Assembly: GCA_036557525.1 (NCBI GenBank)
Contig: DATBHH010000096.1
Location: forward strand, 1-13,116
Direction: 5' to 3'
Source: VRUE01 sp036557525
GTDB taxonomy: Bacteria > Actinomycetota > Thermoleophilia > Solirubrobacterales > 70-9
DNA length: 13,116 bases
In this document: positions 1-6,432 of the stretch, one piece after another
Position numbering within the stretch: the first letter of the stretch is position 1
How the letters are laid out: each line of letters opens with the position of its first letter
Translations under genes and position numbers: made by a program
Notes under the pieces: generated by a model
Told to the model about the DNA's origin: nothing
The model's database searches: none
Seen by the model: only the letters and a program-made list of their open reading frames with translations

Positions 1-261
1 TGCCACAGAAATGACACGGCCGATGGCGCGGCCACACGTGAGCCGCGTACAGGCAAAGGTGAAATGGTGCGGTAAGAGCGCACCGGCGTCGCGGTGACGC
101 GGCGGCCAGGCAAACCCCGCCCGGTGCAAGGCCAAACAGGATCGTCGACCCGGCCCGGCGAGGTCCAGGTGGGCCGCAGGGCCACTGCGTGGCCCCCCCG
201 GGGCGGAAGCCCCGGGGAGACAGATGATCGCTCCCGACAGGATCCGGCTTACAGGCCCGCT
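1..261 (+). ncRNA. rnpB: RNase P RNA, 3' part (5' end outside window)
   Basis: Catalytic RNA of ribonuclease P, which removes 5' leaders from pre-tRNAs. The window opens at TGCCACAGAAA, a conserved actinobacterial rnpB block. Further conserved blocks follow in the right order: GTGAAATGGTGCGGTAAGAG (60-79) with GCGCACCGGCG, then GGCAAACCCC and GTGCAAGGCCAAACAGG around 110-140, then the 3' block ATCCGGCTTACAGGCC near 242-257, which in this family contributes to the P4 and P1 helices. The 5' half, including the other strand of P1, is missing because the window starts inside the gene. The layout fits a type A (ancestral) RNA. The exact mature 3' end is uncertain by a few bases. The open frame at 94-303 lies inside this RNA and is not a gene. 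Confidence 0.93.
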
Positions 262-264
262 AAA

Positions 265-290
265 GGAAAGGCCCCGCAAGGGGTCTTTCC
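265..290 (+). terminator. Hairpin terminator of rnpB
   Basis: An 11-bp stem (GGAAAGGCCCC paired with GGGGTCTTTCC, one G-T wobble) is closed by a GCAA tetraloop and begins a few bases after the predicted RNase P RNA 3' end. The bases after it (CATTCCGTCTT) are pyrimidine-rich but contain no run of T. It may therefore act as a weak intrinsic terminator or as a 3'-end stabilising hairpin. Its position and strength make it the natural end of rnpB. Confidence 0.75.
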
Positions 291-330
291 CATTCCGTCT
301 TAGCGTTTGCTAACGTGCTGCCAACTTCTC

Positions 331-463
331 GCTGAATCTCCGTCCACATACCGCGGAGAGCGGGGGACCCAGACAGTTGGGGCGAGTCGCAGGCATCTGC
401 CGCGTAGCGCAGCTCTTTCAGCGCGAGCCCGTCAGCTAACCCCGTAAGCGCTCGGAAAGAGAC
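331..463 (+). promoter_or_regulatory. Cyclic-di-AMP riboswitch (ydaO/yuaA type)
   Basis: Recognised from the ordered conserved blocks of this aptamer class: GAGCGGGGGACCCA (358-371), TTGGGGCGAGTC (378-389), GCGTAGCGCAGC, then CGAGCCCGTCAGCTAACCCC (424-443) and GTAAGCG. Two helices can be read directly: TCTCCG (337-342) with CGGAGA (354-359), and CTCTTTC (413-419) with GAAAGAG (455-461). The class binds c-di-AMP; in Streptomyces it controls the cell-wall hydrolase gene rpfA, and here it precedes another cell-wall protein gene. The last helix ends three bases before the ATG at 465, and its 3' strand is the only Shine-Dalgarno-like sequence present. Control of translation start is therefore likely; no separate terminator lies between aptamer and gene. 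The 5' boundary is approximate. Confidence 0.9.
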
Positions 464-464
464 G

Positions 465-953
465 ATGGACCAAGGCAGGAGCCGCCGCGGGCGGAAAGAC
501 CAATCACGACGGGCACGGGCACTGCTCCCGGCGCTTCTCGTCTGCGCCGCCCTCGGGATCCTGGCGGCCCCCGCCCAGGCGATTACCGGCGGCGCCTCGC
601 CCTATCCGAGCAGCCCCGGCGCCAGCGAAAGCGCGCTGGCCGAAGAAGCCTTCGTGTTCAGCGCGATGCGCACCGCCGGGGCCACGTGGTACGGCCCGGG
701 CCTCTACGGCCGCCACACCGCCTGCGGTCAGATGCTGCGGCCGATGACGATCGGCGTCGCCCACAAGAGGCTGCCCTGCGGGACCGCGGTCAAGTTCGTC
801 TACCGCGGCCGCTCGGTCATCGCCCGGGTGATCGACCGCGGACCCTACTCGGCCGGCAACTCCTGGGACCTGACGAACGGCGCCCGCCTGGCGCTCGGCT
901 TCGAAGGCGCCAACCGGGTCCGCTACGCGATCGGCCGCCCCGCCGGCGAATAG
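465..953 (+). CDS. RlpA-like secreted double-psi beta-barrel protein
   Basis: A 162-residue exported protein of the RlpA/DPBB family, which acts on or binds peptidoglycan. A basic N-region (residues 1-18) and a hydrophobic core (about 19-36) end at an AQA signal-peptidase site near residue 39. The barrel covers about 72-157, with motifs ATWYGPGLYG, TACGQ, VAHKRLPCGT, RVIDRGPY and WDLTNGARLALGF. His100 and Asp124 match the conserved His and Asp of RlpA lytic transglycosylases, but the usual Glu of TASGE is Gln89 here. Cys87 and Cys105 could form a disulfide outside the cell. There is no SPOR domain. The ATG at 465 is chosen because it preserves the signal peptide and directly follows the riboswitch, which likely sets its expression according to c-di-AMP. 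I leave the symbol empty because this class is distant from E. coli rlpA. Confidence 0.88.
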   Translation: MDQGRSRRGRKDQSRRARALLPALLVCAALGILAAPAQAITGGASPYPSSPGASESALAEEAFVFSAMRTAGATWYGPGLYGRHTACGQMLRPMTIGVAHKRLPCGTAVKFVYRGRSVIARVIDRGPYSAGNSWDLTNGARLALGFEGANRVRYAIGRPAGE

Positions 954-1006
954 CCTCGTTCCCGCGCGGCCGAGCCGCCGCTCCTGCGGTTACCCTTCGC
1001 CGTCAG

Positions 1007-1702
1007 ATGCCGGACCTCTCAAAGCGCGGCGTGGTGGCTTCGCTGCTGATGATCTGCATGGCGGTGACGATCGTCGCCTCGGTCGGCGGCGCCGGCGCGG
1101 CCACCGGCTCGAGCACGACGATCGTCCTCGGCCAGACCCCCAATACCCCCGACCCCTCCTGTCCCGACTCTCCCTGCCAGGCCGTTGGCAGCGTGACCGG
1201 GTTCCAGATAAGCACCGACCAGACGAGCCTCCCGTTCAGGGTCCCGCGCGACGGCAGGGTCAAGTCCTGGACCCTGACGCTGGCCCAGCCGACCAACAAG
1301 CAGCGCTCGTTCTTCAACGGCTTCTTCGGCACCCCGCCGGAGGCCCGGCTGGCGATTCTGCGCCGGGTCCCGGAATCGAACCCACCGCGTTTCAACCTCC
1401 GCAAGCAGGGCTCGGTGCGTGTCCTCAGCCCGTTCCTCGGGCGCACGGTGAAGTTCGGCGCCTCGCTCCCGGTCCAGAAGGGCGACATCGTCGGCCTCAC
1501 GGTCCCGACCTGGGCTCCAGCGTTCGCGCAGGGGCTGTCGTCGAAGAACTCGTGGCGGGCCAGCCGCGAACCGGGCAGATGCACCAACACCACCGATGTC
1601 CGCCAGGGCCAACCGCAGCAGCGCGTCGGCCGACGCGCCACCTACGGTTGCCGCTATTCCACGGCCCGGCTGCTCTACACAGCCACCGTGGTGATGCCCT
1701 GA
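1007..1702 (+). CDS. Unrecognised secreted protein
   Basis: A 231-residue protein I cannot assign to a family. It begins with a signal peptide: Lys/Arg near residues 6-7, hydrophobic core about 9-27, then small residues up to about AGAA at 29-32. The mature part looks beta-rich, with phrases such as FRVPRDGRVKSWTLTL and LPVQKGDIVGLTVP that resemble beta-sandwich or lectin-like folds; no catalytic motif stands out. Four cysteines remain after the signal (52, 57, 192, 215), enough for two disulfides. The frame stays open upstream to 686, but that part overlaps the RlpA gene out of frame and has shadow-like Arg/Pro-rich composition, so the ATG at 1007 ahead of the signal peptide is the better start. 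No clear ribosome-binding site precedes it. The gene lies 53 bases after the RlpA gene and converges with the next gene across 16 bases. Confidence 0.72.
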   Translation: MPDLSKRGVVASLLMICMAVTIVASVGGAGAATGSSTTIVLGQTPNTPDPSCPDSPCQAVGSVTGFQISTDQTSLPFRVPRDGRVKSWTLTLAQPTNKQRSFFNGFFGTPPEARLAILRRVPESNPPRFNLRKQGSVRVLSPFLGRTVKFGASLPVQKGDIVGLTVPTWAPAFAQGLSSKNSWRASREPGRCTNTTDVRQGQPQQRVGRRATYGCRYSTARLLYTATVVMP

Positions 1703-1718
1703 CTCCGGGCCCGAGCTC

Positions 1719-2285
1719 TCAGGCGGCCGAGGGGAGGACCGTCGGCGTCGCCTGGTCTTTCGGGAGCGCCGCGGCGCTCGCGATCAGGCTCTGGAACTCG
1801 TTGAGCGCCAGATGGGCGACCGCCTCGAGGATCTCCTCGTCCGTCCAGCCGATCTCCCGCGCCTCCTCGTGGAGGTGGTGGGGGGGATAGCCGTCGGCCT
1901 CGAGCGTCGCCTTGAGGAAGGCCAGCAGAGCCGCCTCCTTCGGGTCGTTGGAGGCGAAATTACGGGCCCTGGTCACCTCGTCGAGGCCGAGGCCCGCGCG
2001 TTTGGCCGATTTCGCGTGCTGGGCGATGCTGTAGGAGTCGTGACGGTGCTCGGCGACCGCCAGCGCGATCCGCTCGCGGGTCGGGCGCGGCAGGACGCCG
2101 CTGCGAAGCTCAGAGCGCATCCGCGTGTAGGCCCGGAGCACCGAGGGGGCGCCGGCGAGGACGCCGACGAACTTGGTGACCGCGCCGCCGGCCGCCTGGA
2201 TGCTCCTGAGCAGGGGAGCGCTCTCGTCCGGGGCCGTCAACTCGTCGTGGATGTGAAATCTGCTGACTGCTGTTTTGACTGTCAC
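1719..2285 (-). CDS. AhpD/carboxymuconolactone decarboxylase-fold protein without redox cysteines
   Basis: A 188-residue, mostly helical protein resembling the AhpD-like/CMD family, whose members include alkylhydroperoxidases and decarboxylases. The core signature is at residues 67-95: a PTRERIALAVAEH segment followed by DSYSIAQH. In active AhpD-like proteins this second part reads CxxCxxxH. Here Asp83 and Ser86 replace the two cysteines, while Glu79 and His90 are kept, so a thiol peroxidase role is unlikely. The remainder (LLAFLKATLEADGYPP, then WTDEEILEAVAHLALNEFQ) follows the family pattern. The start is GTG at 2283-2285, with GGAG (complement of 2292-2295) about six bases upstream. The gene is divergent from glutamine synthetase, and the repeats at 2333-2385 lie in its promoter region. 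Its substrate is unknown. Confidence 0.82.
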   Translation of the reverse strand: MTVKTAVSRFHIHDELTAPDESAPLLRSIQAAGGAVTKFVGVLAGAPSVLRAYTRMRSELRSGVLPRPTRERIALAVAEHRHDSYSIAQHAKSAKRAGLGLDEVTRARNFASNDPKEAALLAFLKATLEADGYPPHHLHEEAREIGWTDEEILEAVAHLALNEFQSLIASAAALPKDQATPTVLPSAA

Positions 2286-2332
2286 TGGCTTCTCCGCTTT
2301 CGGCTCCGAAGCGTCGAAACCCGCTTCACAGA

Positions 2333-2351
2333 GCCTTTACCTTGCCTTTAC
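2333..2351. repeat. 8-bp direct repeat, 11-bp period
   Basis: GCCTTTAC occurs twice exactly (2333-2340 and 2344-2351), separated by CTT, giving an 11-bp period that places both copies on nearly the same face of the helix. TTTAC (2352-2356) and TTTAGG (2357-2362) follow at once. The pair lies at or just downstream of the putative promoter of the AhpD-like gene, in a region much richer in A/T than its surroundings. A binding site for a regulator is plausible; which regulator cannot be said. Confidence 0.45.
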
Positions 2352-2354
2352 TTT

Positions 2355-2383
2355 ACTTTAGGCCGATTACTTACTTGAGGTAA
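2355..2383 (-). promoter_or_regulatory. Possible promoter of the AhpD-like gene
   Basis: On the minus strand TTACCT (complement of 2378-2383) and TAAAGT (complement of 2355-2360) are exactly 17 bases apart. They are imperfect matches to the -35 and -10 consensus (3 and 4 of 6). The palindrome at 2369-2385 would cover the -35 box and spacer, so binding there would block transcription. The predicted leader is about 60 bases long. Confidence 0.3.
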
Positions 2384-2385
2384 GT
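2369..2385. promoter_or_regulatory. Palindromic operator-like site
   Basis: ACTTAC (2369-2374) and GTAAGT (2380-2385) form a perfect 6-bp inverted repeat around a 5-base centre TTGAG. Such a 17-bp palindrome is typical for small dimeric repressors (TetR, MarR or similar families). It overlaps the proposed -35 element of the AhpD-like gene and lies about 135 bases upstream of the glutamine synthetase start. No regulator gene lies next to it, so the partner is unknown. Confidence 0.5.
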
Positions 2386-2451
2386 TATACCGGGTCTCGA
2401 CGCCTCCCGCAAGCCCTGCGGTCACGCGTCTCCTACCCGGATTACGCGCGA

Positions 2452-2482
2452 TTGCACCTCTCCGGTTCAGTTCGCCTATCTT
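2452..2482 (+). promoter_or_regulatory. Possible promoter of glutamine synthetase gene
   Basis: TTGCAC (2452-2457) and TATCTT (2477-2482) resemble the -35 and -10 boxes of a housekeeping sigma factor, with a slightly long 19-base spacer. Transcription would start near 2489 and give a leader of about 30 bases that includes the strong ribosome-binding site AAGGAGG at 2508-2514. I do not recognise a nitrogen-regulator (GlnR) box with certainty. Confidence 0.35.
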
Positions 2483-2519
2483 TGCCACTCCAACGACGGC
2501 GAGAGCCAAGGAGGCCGGG

Positions 2520-3872
2520 ATGGCAGACAGACCGAAGAGTGCCGCCGATGTTCAGGCGATCGTCGAGGAATCGGGAGTGCGCTTCGTGCGGCTCTGGTTC
2601 ACCGACGTCCTCGGTCAGCTGAAGAGCTTCTCGATCAACGCCGCCGAGCTCGAGGACGCTTTCGACGGCGGGATGGGATTCGACGGCTCCTCGATCACCG
2701 GCTTCAACCCGATCGAGGAGTCGGACATGATCGCGATGCCCGATCCCGCGACCTTCGCCCTCATTCCCTGGCGACCGGAGCAGGAAAACGCGGTCGCACG
2801 GATGTTCTGCGACATCAGGGTGCCCGGCGGCGAGCCCTACGAGGGAGACCCGCGCTGGATCCTGCGGCGGGCGATGAAGCGCGCCGAGGAGCTCGGGTTC
2901 GACGCCTACAACATCGGCCCCGAGCTCGAGTACTTCTACTTCCGCTCGTCGAAACCCGGCGACGGCCGGCCCGAGGTGCTCGACGAGGGCGGCTACTTCG
3001 ACCTGACGACGCTCGACGCCGGCTCCGACGTCCGCCGCGACACCGTCCTGGCGCTGGAGAAAATGGGTATCCACGTCGAGTACACCCACCACGAGGTCGG
3101 CCCCTCCCAGCACGAGGTCGACATGCGCTACAAGAACGCACTCGAAATGGCCGACGACTGCATGACCTACCGCATCGTCGTCAAGGAGTACGCGATGAAA
3201 TACGGCTGGCACGCGACATTCATGCCGAAGCCCCTGTTCGGCGAGAACGGGTCCGGGATGCACGTCCACCAGTCGCTCGGCAGGGACGGCCAGAACGCCT
3301 TCTTCGACGGCGACGACCAGTACTACCTCTCCGCGACCGCGAAGGCCTTCATCGCCGGCCAGCTCAAGCACGCGCGCGAGATCTCCTCGCTGTTCGCCCA
3401 GTGGGTCAACTCCTACAAGCGCCTGGTTCCCGGCTTCGAGGCCCCTGTCTATCTCGCCTGGTCGCGCCGCAATCGCTCGGCGCTGATCCGGGTCCCGCTG
3501 TACCACCCGGGCAAGGAGGGAGCGACCCGGGCCGAGCTCCGCTGCCCGGATCCGGCCTGCAACCCCTATCTCTGCTTCGCCGGGATGCTCCAGGCGGGCC
3601 TCGAGGGCGTCGAGAAGGGCTACGAGCTGCCCGAGCCGATGGAGCAGAACCTCTACCACCTCTCGCCCGAGGAGCGCGCCCAGCGAGGCATCGAACAGCT
3701 GCCGGAGACCCTCGGCGAGGCGATCGAGGTCACGGCCGACTCCGAGCTCGTGCTGCGGACGCTCGGCGAGCACACCTTCCGTCGCTTCGTCGAGATCAAG
3801 CGCCAGGAATGGGACGAGTACCGGGTCCAGGTGACCCCGTACGAGATCGAGAACTTCCTGCCCGTCCTCTAA
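2520..3872 (+). CDS. glnA: Glutamine synthetase, type I (GSI-alpha)
   Basis: Forms glutamine from glutamate, ammonia and ATP; cytosolic dodecamer in this family. At 450 residues it has the normal GSI-alpha length. The N-terminal beta-grasp domain (about 1-105) holds GFDGSSI (53-59). The catalytic domain holds GPELEYF (133-139, metal-binding Glu135 and Glu137), HHEVGPSQHE (190-199), GENGSGMHVH (241-250, His248), NSYKRLVPGFEAP (297-309), NRSALIRVP and RAELRCPDPACNPYL (337-351). The region that carries the adenylylation tyrosine in GSI-beta reads NLYHLSPEE (377-385); the C-terminus resembles the Bacillus GSI-alpha form (LGEHTFRRFVEIKRQEWDEY), so control by feedback rather than adenylylation is likely. 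ATG follows AAGGAGG by five bases. The TAA stop overlaps the stop of the convergent MMPL gene. Several actinobacteria carry more than one GSI-like gene, so its physiological weight is not fixed by sequence alone. Confidence 0.96.
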   Translation: MADRPKSAADVQAIVEESGVRFVRLWFTDVLGQLKSFSINAAELEDAFDGGMGFDGSSITGFNPIEESDMIAMPDPATFALIPWRPEQENAVARMFCDIRVPGGEPYEGDPRWILRRAMKRAEELGFDAYNIGPELEYFYFRSSKPGDGRPEVLDEGGYFDLTTLDAGSDVRRDTVLALEKMGIHVEYTHHEVGPSQHEVDMRYKNALEMADDCMTYRIVVKEYAMKYGWHATFMPKPLFGENGSGMHVHQSLGRDGQNAFFDGDDQYYLSATAKAFIAGQLKHAREISSLFAQWVNSYKRLVPGFEAPVYLAWSRRNRSALIRVPLYHPGKEGATRAELRCPDPACNPYLCFAGMLQAGLEGVEKGYELPEPMEQNLYHLSPEERAQRGIEQLPETLGEAIEVTADSELVLRTLGEHTFRRFVEIKRQEWDEYRVQVTPYEIENFLPVL

Positions 3873-6418
3873 CGCCCCGGCTCGCGGGTTCTGTCGTGGA
3901 TCGACGGGGGTGCTGCGGGCGAGGGCGTCCGCGGCCCCCCTCCATCCGCGCCACCTCCGGCAGCGGGGGCAGTGGCCGGTTCGGGAGCGCCGCCACCTGG
4001 ATGACTTATGGCGGAGGGCCACCAGAACCTGTCGCCGAGGTCGAGCGCGATCGCCGGGACGAGGATGCTGCGGACGAGGAAGGTGTCGAGGAGGACGCCG
4101 AAGGCGACGACGAACCCGATCTCGGTCAGGAACACGAGCGGGAGGCTGGCGAGGACGAGGAAGGTGCCGGCGAGGACGATCCCGGCGCTGGTGATCACGC
4201 CGCCGGTCACCGCCAGCGCCCGCAGGATCCCCTGTTCTGGGCCGTGTTTGATCGTCTCCTCGCGGGCGCGCGAGATCAGGAAGATGTTGTAGTCGACCCC
4301 GAGGGCGACGAGGAAGACGAAGGCGAACAGCGGCAGCGAGGGGTCGGAGCCGGGGTAGCCGAAGATCACGTCGAAGACGAAGTAGCCGACCCCGAGTGAG
4401 GCGAGGAAGCTGAGGATCACGGTCCCGATCAGAACGAGGGGGGCGACCAGGGCCCGCAGCAGCCCGACCAGGATCAGGAAGACGACGACGAGGATGATCG
4501 GCGGGATCACGACCGAGTCCCAGCCGGCGGCGTCGCGGACGTCGAATTCGACCGCGGTCGGCCCGCCGACCAGTGTGCTGGGAGCGACCGACTGCGCCGC
4601 TTCGCGCATCGGTTCGACCAGATCGTAGGCCGCGGTCGAATACGGCTCCGGCCGGAGCGTCGCGTGGAGGAGGACGCCGGGCGGCCCTTCGGCGACCGGC
4701 CCCGAGACCGATTCGACCCCTTCGGTTCCTTCGACGGCCCGCTTCACGGCCGGCGCGTCGGCCGGGTTGCTGACGACGATGTCGGTCTGGGCGGTTTCCC
4801 CAGAGGGGAAGCTCTTGCTCAGGAGCTTCTGGCCTTCGACCGATTCCGGTTCGGTTTTGTAGGCGTCTTCGCTGGTCAGTTCGGTCGAGAAGAACGCGAA
4901 GCCGCAGCAGAACACCAGCAGGAGGACCAGGGCCGAGCCGGTGATCCGCAGCGGGTTCCTTGCCACCCGGTCGCCGACCCGTTTCCAGTAGCCGTGGGTG
5001 GCGTCGACCGTCGCCTCGCGCTGGTAGCGGCGCACCTCGTAGGGTTTGAAGACCGCCCGGTCGAGCGGGCCGACGATCAGCGAAGGGATCCGGCCGCGGG
5101 AGACGACCTTCAGCAGCCAGTTGACGAGGACCAGCGGCAGCAGCACGACCACCAGCAGGCAGGCGCCGATCACCTGCAGGAGCGAGCGCAGGGTCGAGCC
5201 CTCGACGCAGTCCCGCTGGGCGCGGGCCGAGAGTTCGTCGGCGCTCGGCGCAGTCTCCGGGGTATGGGGGACGTAGGGCCAGAACGCGCGGCGGCCGAAG
5301 ATCGTCAGCATCGCCGGCAGCAGCGTCAGCATCGAGAGCGCGGCGCAGAAGATCCCGATCGCGGCGATCGGGCCGAGGCCGGAGGTCCCGTTCACCTTCG
5401 CGATCGTCAGGCAGAGCAGGGCCGCGATCACCGTCGCCGCCGAGGCGAAGATCGCCGGCCCGGCAGACACGAGAGCCGTCTGCATCGCCTCGTGGCGGTC
5501 GGTCTCCCGGTGCAGCTCCTCTCGGTAGCGGGCGACGAGCAGCAGGGCGTAGTCGGTTCCGGCGCCCAGCACCAGTACCGACATGATCGAGCTCGACTGG
5601 CCGTTGATCGTCACGCCGAGCTCGGAGACCCCGTACCCGATCGAGCGCGAGAGGGTCTCGGCGAACAGGACCGACGCCAGCGGAATCACGAAGAACATCG
5701 GCGAGCGGTAGATGATGATCAGCAGGAAGACCACGAGGCTGACGGCGGCGAGCAGCAGCGTCCCGTTCAGGCTTTCGAAGACTTCGATCCCGTCGGCCGA
5801 GAAGCCGGCGCCGCCGGTGATCTTGACGACGAGGCCGCTGGGCGGGTCGGCGATCGCTTCGCGCCAGTACTTGACCGGGTCGAGGATCGTTTCGCCCTCG
5901 CCTTCGGCGTTGATGTAGGCGCTGACGATCGCTGCCTTGCCGTCGGGCGAGCAGACCGGGCCGACGAACGGGGAGTAGTCGGCGGGCTGGCCCGGGATCT
6001 CCGTCGTCGGCCCACCGCACCCGGTCGGCGCGACCGCGGATGCCGTCGCCTTCAGCTCCTTGCCCCCGGCGGCGGCGGTCGCGCCGTCGGGGATCACGCC
6101 CGGGAACCGCTTCCTCGTCATCTGTTCGACGTCCTCGACGATGGTCCTGTGGTCGGCGGCGCTCAGCCCGGACTCGTTCCGGTAGATGATCACCGCCGGG
6201 GCGATTTCGCCCTTCTGCAGTTCTTCGGTCGCGGTCAGCGCGTGGGTCGACTCGGCGCTTTCGGGCAGGTAGGAGGTCGCCTCGTTGTTTTCGGCGTCCG
6301 CGAACTTTCCCGGCAGGTTCGCGGGCCCGGCGGCGATGAAGATCGCGACGAACCAGACTGCGAAAACGATCCACTTGGCCCGGCGTCCGGCGGCAAAGGT
6401 GAACCAGGAGCCACGCAC
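3869..6418 (-). CDS. MMPL-family (RND superfamily) membrane transporter
   Basis: An 849-residue integral membrane protein of the MMPL family; in actinobacteria such proteins export lipids or other hydrophobic molecules using the proton gradient. It has the two-fold repeat: a first membrane helix (about 15-31), a large external loop (32-217), a helix bundle (about 218-375), then a second start helix (about 490-511), external loop (512-635) and helix bundle (636-795). The paired proton-relay motifs are GTDY (287-290) and GVDY (707-710), both followed by a basic ARYREE/SRAREE-type end. FGVLLDTFLVRSILVPA (773-789) is also typical. Unusual is a long middle section (about 383-475) with an extra hydrophobic stretch at 412-437. 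The tail (about 807-849) is Gly/Ala/Pro-rich. Start is GTG at 6416-6418, 14 bases after the YyaL-like gene stop, with AGAGGA upstream; the two are probably cotranscribed. The substrate is unknown. Confidence 0.93.
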   Translation of the reverse strand: MRGSWFTFAAGRRAKWIVFAVWFVAIFIAAGPANLPGKFADAENNEATSYLPESAESTHALTATEELQKGEIAPAVIIYRNESGLSAADHRTIVEDVEQMTRKRFPGVIPDGATAAAGGKELKATASAVAPTGCGGPTTEIPGQPADYSPFVGPVCSPDGKAAIVSAYINAEGEGETILDPVKYWREAIADPPSGLVVKITGGAGFSADGIEVFESLNGTLLLAAVSLVVFLLIIIYRSPMFFVIPLASVLFAETLSRSIGYGVSELGVTINGQSSSIMSVLVLGAGTDYALLLVARYREELHRETDRHEAMQTALVSAGPAIFASAATVIAALLCLTIAKVNGTSGLGPIAAIGIFCAALSMLTLLPAMLTIFGRRAFWPYVPHTPETAPSADELSARAQRDCVEGSTLRSLLQVIGACLLVVVLLPLVLVNWLLKVVSRGRIPSLIVGPLDRAVFKPYEVRRYQREATVDATHGYWKRVGDRVARNPLRITGSALVLLLVFCCGFAFFSTELTSEDAYKTEPESVEGQKLLSKSFPSGETAQTDIVVSNPADAPAVKRAVEGTEGVESVSGPVAEGPPGVLLHATLRPEPYSTAAYDLVEPMREAAQSVAPSTLVGGPTAVEFDVRDAAGWDSVVIPPIILVVVFLILVGLLRALVAPLVLIGTVILSFLASLGVGYFVFDVIFGYPGSDPSLPLFAFVFLVALGVDYNIFLISRAREETIKHGPEQGILRALAVTGGVITSAGIVLAGTFLVLASLPLVFLTEIGFVVAFGVLLDTFLVRSILVPAIALDLGDRFWWPSAISHPGGGAPEPATAPAAGGGADGGGPRTPSPAAPPSIHDRTREPGR

Positions 6419-6432
6419 CGTTCCCGATCCTC

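Noticed and set aside
94..303. 69-residue open frame on the plus strand
   Set aside because: It lies inside the conserved 3' domain of RNase P RNA and the following hairpin.
300..313. Inverted repeat TTAGCGTTTGCTAA before the riboswitch, similar to GTTGGCTAAC near 8426-8435
   Set aside because: Five-base arms and one short resemblance are too weak to claim a shared operator.
686..1006. N-terminal extension of the secreted protein at 1007-1702
   Set aside because: It overlaps the RlpA gene out of frame, is Arg/Pro-rich, and would bury the signal peptide inside the protein.
2442..6374. 1310-residue open frame on the minus strand
   Set aside because: It shadows the MMPL gene in another frame and runs antisense through glnA; its composition is Arg/Asp/Gly-rich with no motif. 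The real frames carry unmistakable family motifs.
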